Below, piece by piece: positions 43,977 through 52,504 of a DNA stretch of 64,000 bases. The notes below the pieces were generated by a model that worked only from the letters and a program-made list of their open reading frames with translations, was not told the origin of the DNA and searched no databases. The DNA comes from an uncultured Lachnospiraceae bacterium (GTDB lineage Bacteria > Bacillota > Clostridia > Lachnospirales > Lachnospiraceae), in the NCBI GenBank assembly GCA_902798585.1, contig CADBXF010000015.1, forward strand, positions 1-64,000, given 5' to 3'. Position 1 is the first letter of the stretch. Each line of letters begins with the position of its first letter. A program made the position numbers and the translations under genes.

Positions 43977-44781
43977 GAAAGACCCGGAAGGGCGTTTCGT
44001 CCGGGAGCTGGCACAGTATCTGACAAAGCGGGGATGCACGGCGCACTGCCTGGAGCCGATGGTCCCGGGGGAGGATGCCGCAGCGCGTTTTGCGGATTTG
44101 CCGAAGGAGACGGAATGCGTCGTGGTGCTCGGCGGTGACGGAACCTTTCTTCATGCCGCCAAGGCGCTTCTTGCAGGCAATGCCGCAATCCTCGGAATCA
44201 ATTTGGGGACACTGGGATTCCTCACGGCCGCGGAATATGCCAAGGCCGAGGAGGCCTTGAACTGTGTGATTGACGATGAGTACGGCGCCATCGGTATGCG
44301 TGCGCTCACGCTTGAGATGGGCGGGACGACATACCCGGCGGCGGCGCTCAATGAGATTGTTGTATCCCGAAACGGCTTTTCCAGACTCATCCACCTGCAG
44401 GTTGCCGTCAACGGGGAGATCGTTTCGGATTATTTAAGCGACGGTGTCATCATCTCGACACCGACCGGATCGACGGGGTACAGTATGAGCGCGGGCGGAC
44501 CGATTGTGCAGCCGTACGCGAAGATTCTGCTGATTACACCCATTTGCCCTCATACGATGCAGGCAAGACCGCTTGCCGTGTCGGACGAGGACAGCATTGA
44601 AGTGCGCGTACTTCGGGGATCCCGCTCAATTCCCGAGGAAGCGGTGGTTTCCGCCGACGGAGATGAGATCGGCAAGCTGAATGTGGGGGACCGGATTAAA
44701 ATTCATCTCGGACGCGCCGAGGTGGCCGTATTGAGCGTAGGAAGTGTTACTTTTTGGGAGCGCGTAAAAAGCAAGTTATAG
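43945..44781 (+). CDS. nadK: NAD kinase
   Basis: 278 residues. GGDGTFLHAAK (ATP/NAD site), LGINLGTLGFLT, LNEIVVSR and ISTPTGSTGYSMSAGGP are all present. It phosphorylates NAD+ to NADP+. The 32-base overlap with tlyA is long but common in this operon and fits translational coupling. Confidence 0.97.
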   Translation: MKHFGIIANREKDPEGRFVRELAQYLTKRGCTAHCLEPMVPGEDAAARFADLPKETECVVVLGGDGTFLHAAKALLAGNAAILGINLGTLGFLTAAEYAKAEEALNCVIDDEYGAIGMRALTLEMGGTTYPAAALNEIVVSRNGFSRLIHLQVAVNGEIVSDYLSDGVIISTPTGSTGYSMSAGGPIVQPYAKILLITPICPHTMQARPLAVSDEDSIEVRVLRGSRSIPEEAVVSADGDEIGKLNVGDRIKIHLGRAEVAVLSVGSVTFWERVKSKL

Positions 44782-44806
44782 CACATTGTGCGGAAAGGAA
44801 CGGAAA

Positions 44807-45334
44807 ATGAAAAACAATCGACACAAACTGATCCTCGAGCTGGTAACGCAGAGAAACATCGAGACACAGGAAGAGCTCGCACAGCTTTTGAAAGAGCAGG
44901 GACTGAAGGTGACGCAGGCTACCGTGTCCCGCGATATTCGCGAGTTGAATCTGACGAAGGTGAGCGCGGAGAACGGAAAGCAGAAGTACATCGTGCTCGA
45001 CAACGGCGTGAGCACTGCGGGCCGGATGAACCGGTATGCGAGACTCTTAAACGACGCCATTTTGAGTGCGGATACCGCGAAAAATCTCCTGATTCTTCGC
45101 ACGAGCCCCGGACTCGCATCGGCAGTCGGCGCTGCGGTGGATGCGCTCGGACTGACGGCGGCGGTCGGAAGTCTGGCCGGCGACGACACGGTATTTTGCG
45201 CATTTAAGGAGGACGAGGACGCGGTTACGGCGCTGCAGGAGCTGCAGCAGAAGATTTCGACCGGCCTCGAAGTGAAGAAGACGAGACGCCGCCGCTCTGC
45301 AGCGGGCACGGCGGACATCGAGCCGGCGGAATAA
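44807..45334 (+). CDS. argR: Arginine repressor ArgR/AhrC
   Basis: 175 residues. An N-terminal winged helix (RHKLILELVTQRNIETQEEL, KVTQATVSRDIRELNL) is followed by the arginine-binding hexamer domain (LRTSPGLASAVGAAVDAL, GDDTVFCAF). A basic, low-complexity tail of about 25 residues (KKTRRRRSAAGTAD) extends past the family end. It represses arginine synthesis and activates catabolism; its place before recN is conserved in Firmicutes and unrelated to arginine genes. GGAA(AGGAA) precedes the ATG. Confidence 0.96.
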   Translation: MKNNRHKLILELVTQRNIETQEELAQLLKEQGLKVTQATVSRDIRELNLTKVSAENGKQKYIVLDNGVSTAGRMNRYARLLNDAILSADTAKNLLILRTSPGLASAVGAAVDALGLTAAVGSLAGDDTVFCAFKEDEDAVTALQELQQKISTGLEVKKTRRRRSAAGTADIEPAE

Positions 45335-45493
45335 TTCCGGCGGTTTGCGGAGCCCGCGGACGAGCGAAAAGCCGCTTCGGGACTCCCGGAGGATGAGTCA
45401 TTCGGCGCAAAAGAGCGCCGTTACGGACAGACGCAGGATGCCGGAATGCATTTTGCGTGAAATAAAGACAAGACAGGAGAGTAAGAAACAACT

Positions 45494-46228
45494 ATGTCAG
45501 GACATTCCAAATTTGCCAACATCAAGCACAAGAAGGAGAAGAACGATGCTGCAAAGGGCAAAATCTTCACGCGCCTCGGCCGTGAGATTGCCGTAGCTGT
45601 CAAGGAGGGCGGCCCGGACATCAACAACAACTCCAAACTCAAAGATATCGTGGCGAAGGCGAAATCCAACAACATGCCCAACGACACGATTGAGCGAAGC
45701 ATCAAGAAGGCGGCGGGCGATGCCAACTCCGTCAACTATGAGTTCGTTTCGTACGAGGGCTACGGTCCGAAGGGAACCGCTATCATCGTCGATGCGCTCA
45801 CGGACAACAAGAACCGTACGGCGGCAAATGTGCGCGCCGCGTTCACGAAGGGACAGGGCAGCGTCGGACCGATGGGCTGCGTGTCGTATATGTTTGACGA
45901 GAAGGGTCAGATTATCATCGACAAGGAAGAATTCGATATGGATCCGGACGAGCTGATGATGCTTGCGCTCGACGCGGGAGCGGAGGATTTCGCGGACGAG
46001 GAGGATTCCTACGAAGTCATCACGGCGCCGGAGGATTTTTCGGCGGTTCGCGAAGCTCTCGAGGCGGCCGGCGTTCCGATGCTCGAGGCGGAGGTTACGA
46101 AGATTCCGCAGACCTATGTCGACCTCACGGATGAGACCGATATCAAGCTGATCACCCGCATCATCGACCTTTTAGAGGAGGACGATGACGTGCAGGAGGT
46201 ATATACCAACTGGAGTGACCAGGAGTAA
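45494..46228 (+). CDS. yebC: YebC/PmpR-family protein
   Basis: 244 residues, normal length: [70 protein letters not shown]. Members were first called DNA-binding regulators; recent work on YebC links some to translation of proline stretches on the ribosome. Inserted between argR and recN, whereas most Clostridia have these adjacent. A 159-base gap separates it from argR. Confidence 0.96.
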   Translation: MSGHSKFANIKHKKEKNDAAKGKIFTRLGREIAVAVKEGGPDINNNSKLKDIVAKAKSNNMPNDTIERSIKKAAGDANSVNYEFVSYEGYGPKGTAIIVDALTDNKNRTAANVRAAFTKGQGSVGPMGCVSYMFDEKGQIIIDKEEFDMDPDELMMLALDAGAEDFADEEDSYEVITAPEDFSAVREALEAAGVPMLEAEVTKIPQTYVDLTDETDIKLITRIIDLLEEDDDVQEVYTNWSDQE

Positions 46229-46260
46229 TCACAACAGGAAGTCTGAAAATGACCGGATCA

Positions 46261-46284
46261 TTGCAGAACCTGAGCGTTCTGCAA
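46261..46284. promoter_or_regulatory. Perfect palindrome upstream of recN (candidate operator)
   Basis: TTGCAGAAC, six bases, GTTCTGCAA: a perfect 9-bp dyad. It lies just upstream of possible -10 boxes at 46294-46299 (TATGAT) and 46308-46313 (TATTAT). It contains the GAAC...GTTC half-sites of Gram-positive LexA boxes but with a spacer of 6 instead of 4. No T-run follows, so it is not a terminator. Confidence 0.55.
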
Positions 46285-46340
46285 ATACATGGCTATGATA
46301 AGCATGGTATTATTCCCCCGGAGAAAGGGAAAGGATAAGT

Positions 46341-48029
46341 ATGCTGTCTGAATTACATGTCAAGAATTTTGCGATCCTCGACGAGGTTTCGGTGGAGTTC
46401 GGCGCGGGACTGAATGTCCTCACGGGCGAAACCGGAGCCGGCAAATCGCTCCTCTTAGGGTCGGTCAACGCCGCATTGGGAGGGAAGGTTTCGAAGGATT
46501 TCCTCGGTTCCAACGGGGATTACGCGCTCGCGGAGCTGTTGTTTGACAATGATGAGTGCGTTCGGGATCTTCTCGAAAAATACGAGCTTCCGGTGTCGGA
46601 CATGCTCGTGATCTCAAGGCGCATCACCGACACGGGGCGGAGTGTGAGCCGCATCAACGGCGAGACGGTCAATGCGGCAATCGTGAAGGAGGTGGCTTCC
46701 CGTCTCTTCGACGTTCACGGTCAGCACGACCATCAGACGCTTCTGTATCCGGCAAAGCAGCTGGCACTTTTGGACCGCTATGCGGGCGCGGAGGCGCTTG
46801 CGGCGGCCGCAGAGGTACGCGCCCTTGCGCGGGATTACCGGGCGGCGAAGAAGGAGCTTGCGGATGCGTCCGAGCACGGCGCGGCGAGAGCGAGAGAGCT
46901 TTCCATGGCGCAGTATGAGTACGATGAGATTATGGCCGCGAGACTGGCCGCGGGCGAGGATGATCTTTTGGAGGAGCGCTTTCGGGTTCTCTCGAACCGG
47001 GAGAAACTGACGGAAGCCTGTGCTGAGGCGGATTCGGTGCTCTCAACGGATGCGACATCCGTCACCACGGGCATCGGAAGGGCTCTTCGGAAGCTTTCCA
47101 AGGCATCCTCCCTGGATCCGAAACTCGAGGCAATCTATGCGGATCTTCAGCTTGCGGAGGAGCAGGTAGGCGACATTGCGGCGCGTCTTTCGGACTATCT
47201 CGGCGAGATCACAGGGACGGAGGACGAGCTTGCGAAAGTGGGAGAGCGGCTGGATGTCATCAACCGCCTGAAATCCAAGTACGGACGGACGATCGAAGCG
47301 ATCCTCGCGTACGCGGACGAGGCGGAGAAAACCATCGCGAAGCTCTCGGATTTTGAAGGGTATGTGTCTTCCCTGACGGCAAGGGTGAAGGAATCGGAAC
47401 GCGCGCTGCGAGCGGCAGCGGCGAAGCTTACGAAGCAGCGCAAAGCGGCTGCGGAGGACCTCTCCGCGAAGGTGCGCGAGGCGCTTTCGGAGCTTAATTT
47501 CCTGAACTCCGAGTTTACGGTCGAGTTCAGTGAACTCGAGGAGCCGGGTGAGACCGGCGCCGAGGAGGCGGAGTTCATGATCTCCGCGAACCCGGGTGAA
47601 CCGCTTCGCCCGCTTGCAAAAATCGCGAGCGGCGGCGAATTATCCCGCGTGATGCTTGCCCTGAAGGCGGCGAGCGCAGGCAAGGACGAGATCGAGACTT
47701 TATTTTTCGATGAGATCGATGCGGGAATCAGCGGTCGCACCGCGCAGAAGGTTGCCGAGAAGCTCGCGGCGATCGCGCAGACGAAACAGGTGATCTGCAT
47801 CACGCATCTTCCGCAGATCGCGGCGATGGCAGATTGTCATTTTGAGATAACAAAACAGGCGGAGGACGGCAGGACGCGAACATCCCTGTGCAAGCTCTCG
47901 GAGGCTGAGGTCCCGAGGGAACTCGCAAGAATGCTCGGCGGCGCGGAGATCACGGACACCGTGATGACGAGCGCGCGGGAAATGCGCGAGCTGGCGATGC
48001 GGAAGAAATCCGCCGGAGGTGAAACATGA
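46341..48029 (+). CDS. recN: DNA repair protein RecN
   Basis: 562 residues of the SMC-like family: Walker A TGETGAGKSLLL at the start (MLSELHVKNFAILDEVSVEF), a central coiled coil with INGETVNAAIVKEVASRLFD and HGQHDHQTLL, and a C-terminal signature SGGELSRVMLALKAA with Walker B LFFDEIDAGISGRTA. It holds DNA ends together in double-strand break repair. AAAGGG/AAAGGA lies before the ATG. The following lipoprotein gene starts inside its stop codon (ATGA). Confidence 0.97.
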   Translation: MLSELHVKNFAILDEVSVEFGAGLNVLTGETGAGKSLLLGSVNAALGGKVSKDFLGSNGDYALAELLFDNDECVRDLLEKYELPVSDMLVISRRITDTGRSVSRINGETVNAAIVKEVASRLFDVHGQHDHQTLLYPAKQLALLDRYAGAEALAAAAEVRALARDYRAAKKELADASEHGAARARELSMAQYEYDEIMAARLAAGEDDLLEERFRVLSNREKLTEACAEADSVLSTDATSVTTGIGRALRKLSKASSLDPKLEAIYADLQLAEEQVGDIAARLSDYLGEITGTEDELAKVGERLDVINRLKSKYGRTIEAILAYADEAEKTIAKLSDFEGYVSSLTARVKESERALRAAAAKLTKQRKAAAEDLSAKVREALSELNFLNSEFTVEFSELEEPGETGAEEAEFMISANPGEPLRPLAKIASGGELSRVMLALKAASAGKDEIETLFFDEIDAGISGRTAQKVAEKLAAIAQTKQVICITHLPQIAAMADCHFEITKQAEDGRTRTSLCKLSEAEVPRELARMLGGAEITDTVMTSAREMRELAMRKKSAGGET

Positions 48030-49429
48030 GACAATTGGTGAAGATCCGGATGTTTCTTGCCCTTATGCTTGCGGTTATGCTTTTGACCGTGGCTTGCGGC
48101 GGTGACACGGAGCAGAGAAAGGGATCGAAGAAAGATGACGACCCGGAGCCCACTCCCACGGAGGAGGTTCTGCCGGAGTTGACGGCAACCCCCGAGATAA
48201 CTCCGACGGAGGCTCCGACGCCTTCGCCCACGCCGACGCTGTCTCCGGCACCGACACCGATCGTGCTGCGGAGCATGGATGATGTCGGCGCGTATCTGAA
48301 GTCGAAGCTCGATGAGGACGAAGCGAACGGAGAGGAGACCCGGTACTCTCTCGAAATCGGACGCACGGGTGAGACGCACTGGTCTTATGTGCAGTTCCTG
48401 AATTACGAGGGCTATATAAATGCGGCAATGCTTCAGTCGCTTGTCCCAGAGGAGCTGATCAACGATACGATTCCCGGATTTATCGGGGCGACAACAATTG
48501 TCAATTCCGGTGCGCAAGGCCTGATGAGAGTCGGATTTGTCATTGACATTGATAAGTGGACGAAGCCGGGCGAGGATTTTCAGCCGGTCATCTACGGGCT
48601 GAACGAGTTTAACCAGAGACTTTACGCATACGACACGACGATCGAGGGCAACATGGCGTCGATCCTGACGACGACCTTCGGCTCGTATGTATTGATCGAC
48701 AAGGTCGCGTATGACGCTGCGCTCAAGGCTGCCGCGGAGGTTGATCTTTCGCAGGATCCCGGCACGGACAGCAACAACGACGGCATTAGCGATTACCTGA
48801 CAAAATTGATGTGCGACGGCGTGATCCGCTCGGGTACCGGTGCAAAGATATTTAACGGTTATACATATGAGCAGGTTCAGGAGAACGACGATGTCGACGG
48901 AGACGGAGTAAAGAACGGCAAGAAGTACAGCTTCCGCGACAAGCTTCCGATCCCCAAGGAGGCGGTGGTGTTCGACGGCAGATACTATGCGCGGTACGAC
49001 ACCGGCTACATCTGGGAGGATGTGGAGGCTCTGTGCGAGAGCTACGGAGGCCATCTTCTGACGATCACGAGCGCCGAGGAGCGCGATTTTGTGAAGGAGC
49101 TTCTTAAGGACGGCACGAAGTCCACATACTGGCTCGGCGCGACGGACATTGAGACGGAAGGAGACTTCCGCTGGGTTACCGGCGAAGAGTGGGACTTCAC
49201 CGACTGGGCGCCTCTTGAGCCGAACAACGACGGCGCGGAAGACTATGTCGAGATCGAGACGTGGAGCGATTACCGCTGGAACGACGGCGAGCGCGACGGC
49301 GATTACGGCATGTTCAGCAAGAGTAACCACGGCTTTGTCTGCGAATGGGAAAGCGACGCGGTAAATGTCGTCGGATACGTTTATATCAACGGAATTAAAG
49401 TCGGACGGGCGATGTTTGAATATGATTGA
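48026..49429 (+). CDS. Lipoprotein with C-type lectin domain
   Basis: 467 residues. Lipoprotein signal (MFLALMLAVMLLTVACGG, lipobox TVAC), a Thr/Pro linker (TPTEAPTPSPTPTLSPAPTP), an uncharacterised middle domain (about 85-250), a calcium-loop segment (DPGTDSNNDGISDYLTKL), and a C-terminal C-type lectin-like domain (about 320-450): WEDVEALCESYGGHLLTITS, YWLGATDIETEGDFRW, and WAPLEPNND with RWND near the end. It probably binds carbohydrate or protein outside the cell. It is translationally coupled to recN, in the place where spore formers usually have spoIVB. Confidence 0.88.
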   Translation: MRQLVKIRMFLALMLAVMLLTVACGGDTEQRKGSKKDDDPEPTPTEEVLPELTATPEITPTEAPTPSPTPTLSPAPTPIVLRSMDDVGAYLKSKLDEDEANGEETRYSLEIGRTGETHWSYVQFLNYEGYINAAMLQSLVPEELINDTIPGFIGATTIVNSGAQGLMRVGFVIDIDKWTKPGEDFQPVIYGLNEFNQRLYAYDTTIEGNMASILTTTFGSYVLIDKVAYDAALKAAAEVDLSQDPGTDSNNDGISDYLTKLMCDGVIRSGTGAKIFNGYTYEQVQENDDVDGDGVKNGKKYSFRDKLPIPKEAVVFDGRYYARYDTGYIWEDVEALCESYGGHLLTITSAEERDFVKELLKDGTKSTYWLGATDIETEGDFRWVTGEEWDFTDWAPLEPNNDGAEDYVEIETWSDYRWNDGERDGDYGMFSKSNHGFVCEWESDAVNVVGYVYINGIKVGRAMFEYD

Positions 49430-49461
49430 TTCTCCCGCACCGAGGGAAATACGAGGTTACT

Positions 49462-50898
49462 ATGAAAAAGATTCTGTTTGCGGCTTCGGAATGTGTACCG
49501 TTTATCAAAACGGGAGGTTTGGCGGATGTAGTCGGCTCGCTGCCGAAGTACATCAACAAGGACGAGTTTGACGTGCGCGTCATTTTGCCGAAGTATATGG
49601 CTATTCCGCAGAAGTATAAGGAGCAGATGCGGTTCGTCACGAATTTTACGGTAAATCTCTCCTGGAGAAGCCAGTATGTCGGTCTGTTCGAGCTCGATTA
49701 CGACGGCGTGCGGTTCTATTTCGTGGACAACGAGTTCTATTTTGCGGGAAGCCATCCGTACGGCTATATCCACGAGGATATCGAGAAGTTCGCCTTCTTC
49801 TGCAAGGCGGTTCTCTCGGCGCTTCCGGCGCTTGATTTCCGCCCGGACATCATTCACTGCCACGACTGGCAGACGGGACTGATTCCCGTTATGCTTCACG
49901 ATCGCTTCCAGGACAACGAGTTCTTCCGCGGAATCAAGACAATCATGACGATTCACAACCTGAAGTTCCAGGGGATCTGGGACAAGAAGTCCGTCATGGA
50001 CATCACCGGTCTCTCGGAGTATTATTTTTCGCCGGACAAGCTTGAGGCGTACGGCGACGCGAACTACTTAAAGGGCGGTCTCGTGTACGCGGACCGCATC
50101 ACGACCGTGAGCAACACCTACGCGAACGAGATCAAGACGCAGTTCTACGGCGAGGGCCTCGACGGTCTGATGAACGCCCGCAGCAACGTGCTCTCGGGCA
50201 TCGTGAACGGTATCGATTACAAGGAGTATGACCCTGCGACCGACCCGTTGATTTACAACAACTACGACGCCATCACCTTCCGCAAGGAGAAGAGCAAGAA
50301 CAAGCGAGCTCTCCAGCAGGAGCTCGGGCTCGATGTGAATGAGAAGATTTTTATGCTCGGCGTTGTATCGCGGCTCACGGACCAGAAGGGCTTTGACCTG
50401 ATCGACTATGTGATTGAGGAGATTTGTGCGGAGGATACGCAGTTCGTTGTGCTCGGTACGGGAGATCCGAAGTACGAGAATCTGTTCCGCCATTTTGAGT
50501 GGAAATATAAGAACCGGGTTTCCGCGAGCATCTATTACAACAATGAGCGCTCCCACCGCATCTATGCGGCCTGCGACGCGTTCCTGATGCCTTCGCTGTT
50601 TGAGCCGTGCGGGCTTTCGCAGCTGATGGCGCTTCGGTACGGTACCGTGCCGATTGTGCGCGAGACGGGCGGCCTTCGCGACACGGTGGAGCCGTACAAC
50701 CAGTACGAGAACACCGGCACGGGTTTCGGCTTCTGCAACTACAACGCGCACGAGATGCTGGCGACGATCCGCTACGCAAAGAGCGTCTACTACGATCACC
50801 GCCGCGAGTGGAACAAGATTGTCGACCGCGGTATGGCGAAGGATTTTTCGTGGACGAATTCCGCTAAACAATATGAGGAATTGTACCGCTACATGTGA
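49462..50898 (+). CDS. glgA: Glycogen synthase (ADP-glucose type)
   Basis: 478 residues of the GT5 family: MKKILFAASECVPFIKTGG with GLADVVGSLPK (ADP-glucose site), IHCHDWQTGLIP, IHNLKFQGIW, GVVSRLTDQKGFDLI, and FEPCGLSQLMALRYGTVPI. It extends alpha-1,4-glucan chains from ADP-glucose. The ATG at 49462 gives the family N-terminus with GAGG about 8 bases upstream. No glgB, glgC or glgP neighbours are present, so the pathway is scattered in this genome. Confidence 0.97.
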   Translation: MKKILFAASECVPFIKTGGLADVVGSLPKYINKDEFDVRVILPKYMAIPQKYKEQMRFVTNFTVNLSWRSQYVGLFELDYDGVRFYFVDNEFYFAGSHPYGYIHEDIEKFAFFCKAVLSALPALDFRPDIIHCHDWQTGLIPVMLHDRFQDNEFFRGIKTIMTIHNLKFQGIWDKKSVMDITGLSEYYFSPDKLEAYGDANYLKGGLVYADRITTVSNTYANEIKTQFYGEGLDGLMNARSNVLSGIVNGIDYKEYDPATDPLIYNNYDAITFRKEKSKNKRALQQELGLDVNEKIFMLGVVSRLTDQKGFDLIDYVIEEICAEDTQFVVLGTGDPKYENLFRHFEWKYKNRVSASIYYNNERSHRIYAACDAFLMPSLFEPCGLSQLMALRYGTVPIVRETGGLRDTVEPYNQYENTGTGFGFCNYNAHEMLATIRYAKSVYYDHRREWNKIVDRGMAKDFSWTNSAKQYEELYRYM

Positions 50899-50910
50899 GA
50901 GTAACGGGGG

Positions 50911-50938
50911 TCCCACAGCATGGAATGTTGTGGGATTT
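50911..50938 (+). terminator. Terminator after glgA
   Basis: TCCCACAGCA pairs with TGTTGTGGGA (one G-T pair) followed by TTT and, seven bases on, TTTTT. Confidence 0.65.
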
Positions 50939-50994
50939 CCGATTTTTACGGAAATACGATTCCGCGGTATCGCGGGATATTGTGAGGTGTAATT

Positions 50995-52473
50995 ATGGCT
51001 GTGACGAAACTGCTTCGCGGGCTTTTGCGGGAGATACCGCATACGATTGTACAGGGAAGCGAGGATACCGCGGTGAGCGGCGTTGCGTACGACACGCGGA
51101 AAATAACGGGAGGCGAGGTTTTCGTATGCATCGCGGGAACCGTCGTCGACGGGCACGACTATATCGATAAGGCGGTCTCCGCCGGTGCGGCTGCCGTTGT
51201 GGTTACGAGGGATGTCGAGGTTCCTTCCGGCGTGACGGTCGTGCGTGTAACTGACGACCGGAAGGCCCTGGCGCTGCTCTCCGTCGCGTGGTTCGACAAC
51301 CCCGCAAAATCCCTTCTCACAATCGGAATTACGGGGACGAAGGGCAAGACGACAACCGCATATATGATTTATCATCTCTTAAACGGCGCCGGGATTCCGT
51401 GCGGATTGATCGGAACCGTGGAGATTATCGCGGGGGATACGCACATTTCCGCGTCGCACTCCACGCCCGAGTCGTATGTCATTGCCGAGGCGATGGCGAA
51501 GATGCGCGATTGCGGCTGCAAGGCGGTTGTCATGGAGGTTTCTTCACAGGGCCTTAAGATGGACCGCGTGTACGGAATCACCTTCGACTACGGCCTGTTT
51601 ACGAATCTGGAGCCCGACCATATCGGCGGCAATGAGCATCCGGATTTCGAGGATTACAAAAACTGTAAGCGGAAGCTGTTCTCCATGTGTAAAAAGGGCA
51701 TTTTAAATGCCGATGATGCCCATTTTCCGGAGATGATCGAAGGATGCACCTGTGAGGTGGTGCGGTTCGGCGCCTCCGAAGGGTGTGATTACCGCATGAC
51801 GCAGACGGCGCTTCTCAACGAAGCCGGTCGCAAGGGCGTATCCTACCGGATTACCGGGCGGCGGGAGATGGATATAGTGACGGAGATTCCGGGAAGATTT
51901 ACGATGTACAACAGCCTCGCGGCGGCGGCGCTCGGATGCGAGGTCGGAATTCCCGGGGATACGATGCGCAGGGTGCTTCGCGATGTTCGCGTACGGGGGC
52001 GTGTTGAGAGCGTTCCGGTGTCTGCGCATTTTACGGTGCTTCTCGACTATGCGCACAACGGAATGGCGCTCCGAAGCCTTCTCTCGACGCTTCGCGAGTA
52101 TCAGCCGAAACGCCTCGTGTGCATGTTCGGCTGCGGAGGCAACCGCGCGAGGGATCGCCGCTACGACATGGGCGAGATTTCGTCGAAGCTTGCGGATTTT
52201 ACGATTGTGACTTCGGATAACCCGAGATTCGAGGAGCCGGAGGATATCATCCGCGACATTTTGGTCGGCGTGGCGAAGGGGCCGGGAGAGTATGTGACGG
52301 TTCCCGACCGCAGAGAGGCAATCGCTTACGCGCTGTCCCATGCGCAGGAAGGGGACTGCATTGTCATCGCCGGCAAGGGCCATGAGGATTATCAGGAGAT
52401 CCGCGGCGTAAAATACCCGATGGACGACCGGGCGATGATTTTGGAGGAGGCGGAACGCCTCGGAATTTCGTGA
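50995..52473 (+). CDS. murE: UDP-MurNAc-tripeptide synthetase (meso-DAP type)
   Basis: 492 residues. N-terminal UDP-MurNAc domain (VSGVAYDTRKITGGEVFVC), ATP site GITGTKGKTTTAYM, HSTPESYVIAEAMA, and VDYAHN-type motif (LLDYAHNGMALRS). The amino-acid selectivity motif is DNPR (SDNPRFEEPE), which marks meso-diaminopimelate addition rather than lysine. It makes the third step of the peptidoglycan stem peptide in the cytoplasm. Immediately followed by murF. Confidence 0.96.
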   Translation: MAVTKLLRGLLREIPHTIVQGSEDTAVSGVAYDTRKITGGEVFVCIAGTVVDGHDYIDKAVSAGAAAVVVTRDVEVPSGVTVVRVTDDRKALALLSVAWFDNPAKSLLTIGITGTKGKTTTAYMIYHLLNGAGIPCGLIGTVEIIAGDTHISASHSTPESYVIAEAMAKMRDCGCKAVVMEVSSQGLKMDRVYGITFDYGLFTNLEPDHIGGNEHPDFEDYKNCKRKLFSMCKKGILNADDAHFPEMIEGCTCEVVRFGASEGCDYRMTQTALLNEAGRKGVSYRITGRREMDIVTEIPGRFTMYNSLAAAALGCEVGIPGDTMRRVLRDVRVRGRVESVPVSAHFTVLLDYAHNGMALRSLLSTLREYQPKRLVCMFGCGGNRARDRRYDMGEISSKLADFTIVTSDNPRFEEPEDIIRDILVGVAKGPGEYVTVPDRREAIAYALSHAQEGDCIVIAGKGHEDYQEIRGVKYPMDDRAMILEEAERLGIS

Positions 52474-52504
52474 TGCAACGAAAAATGAGCAGAAAGGCCG
52501 GACA

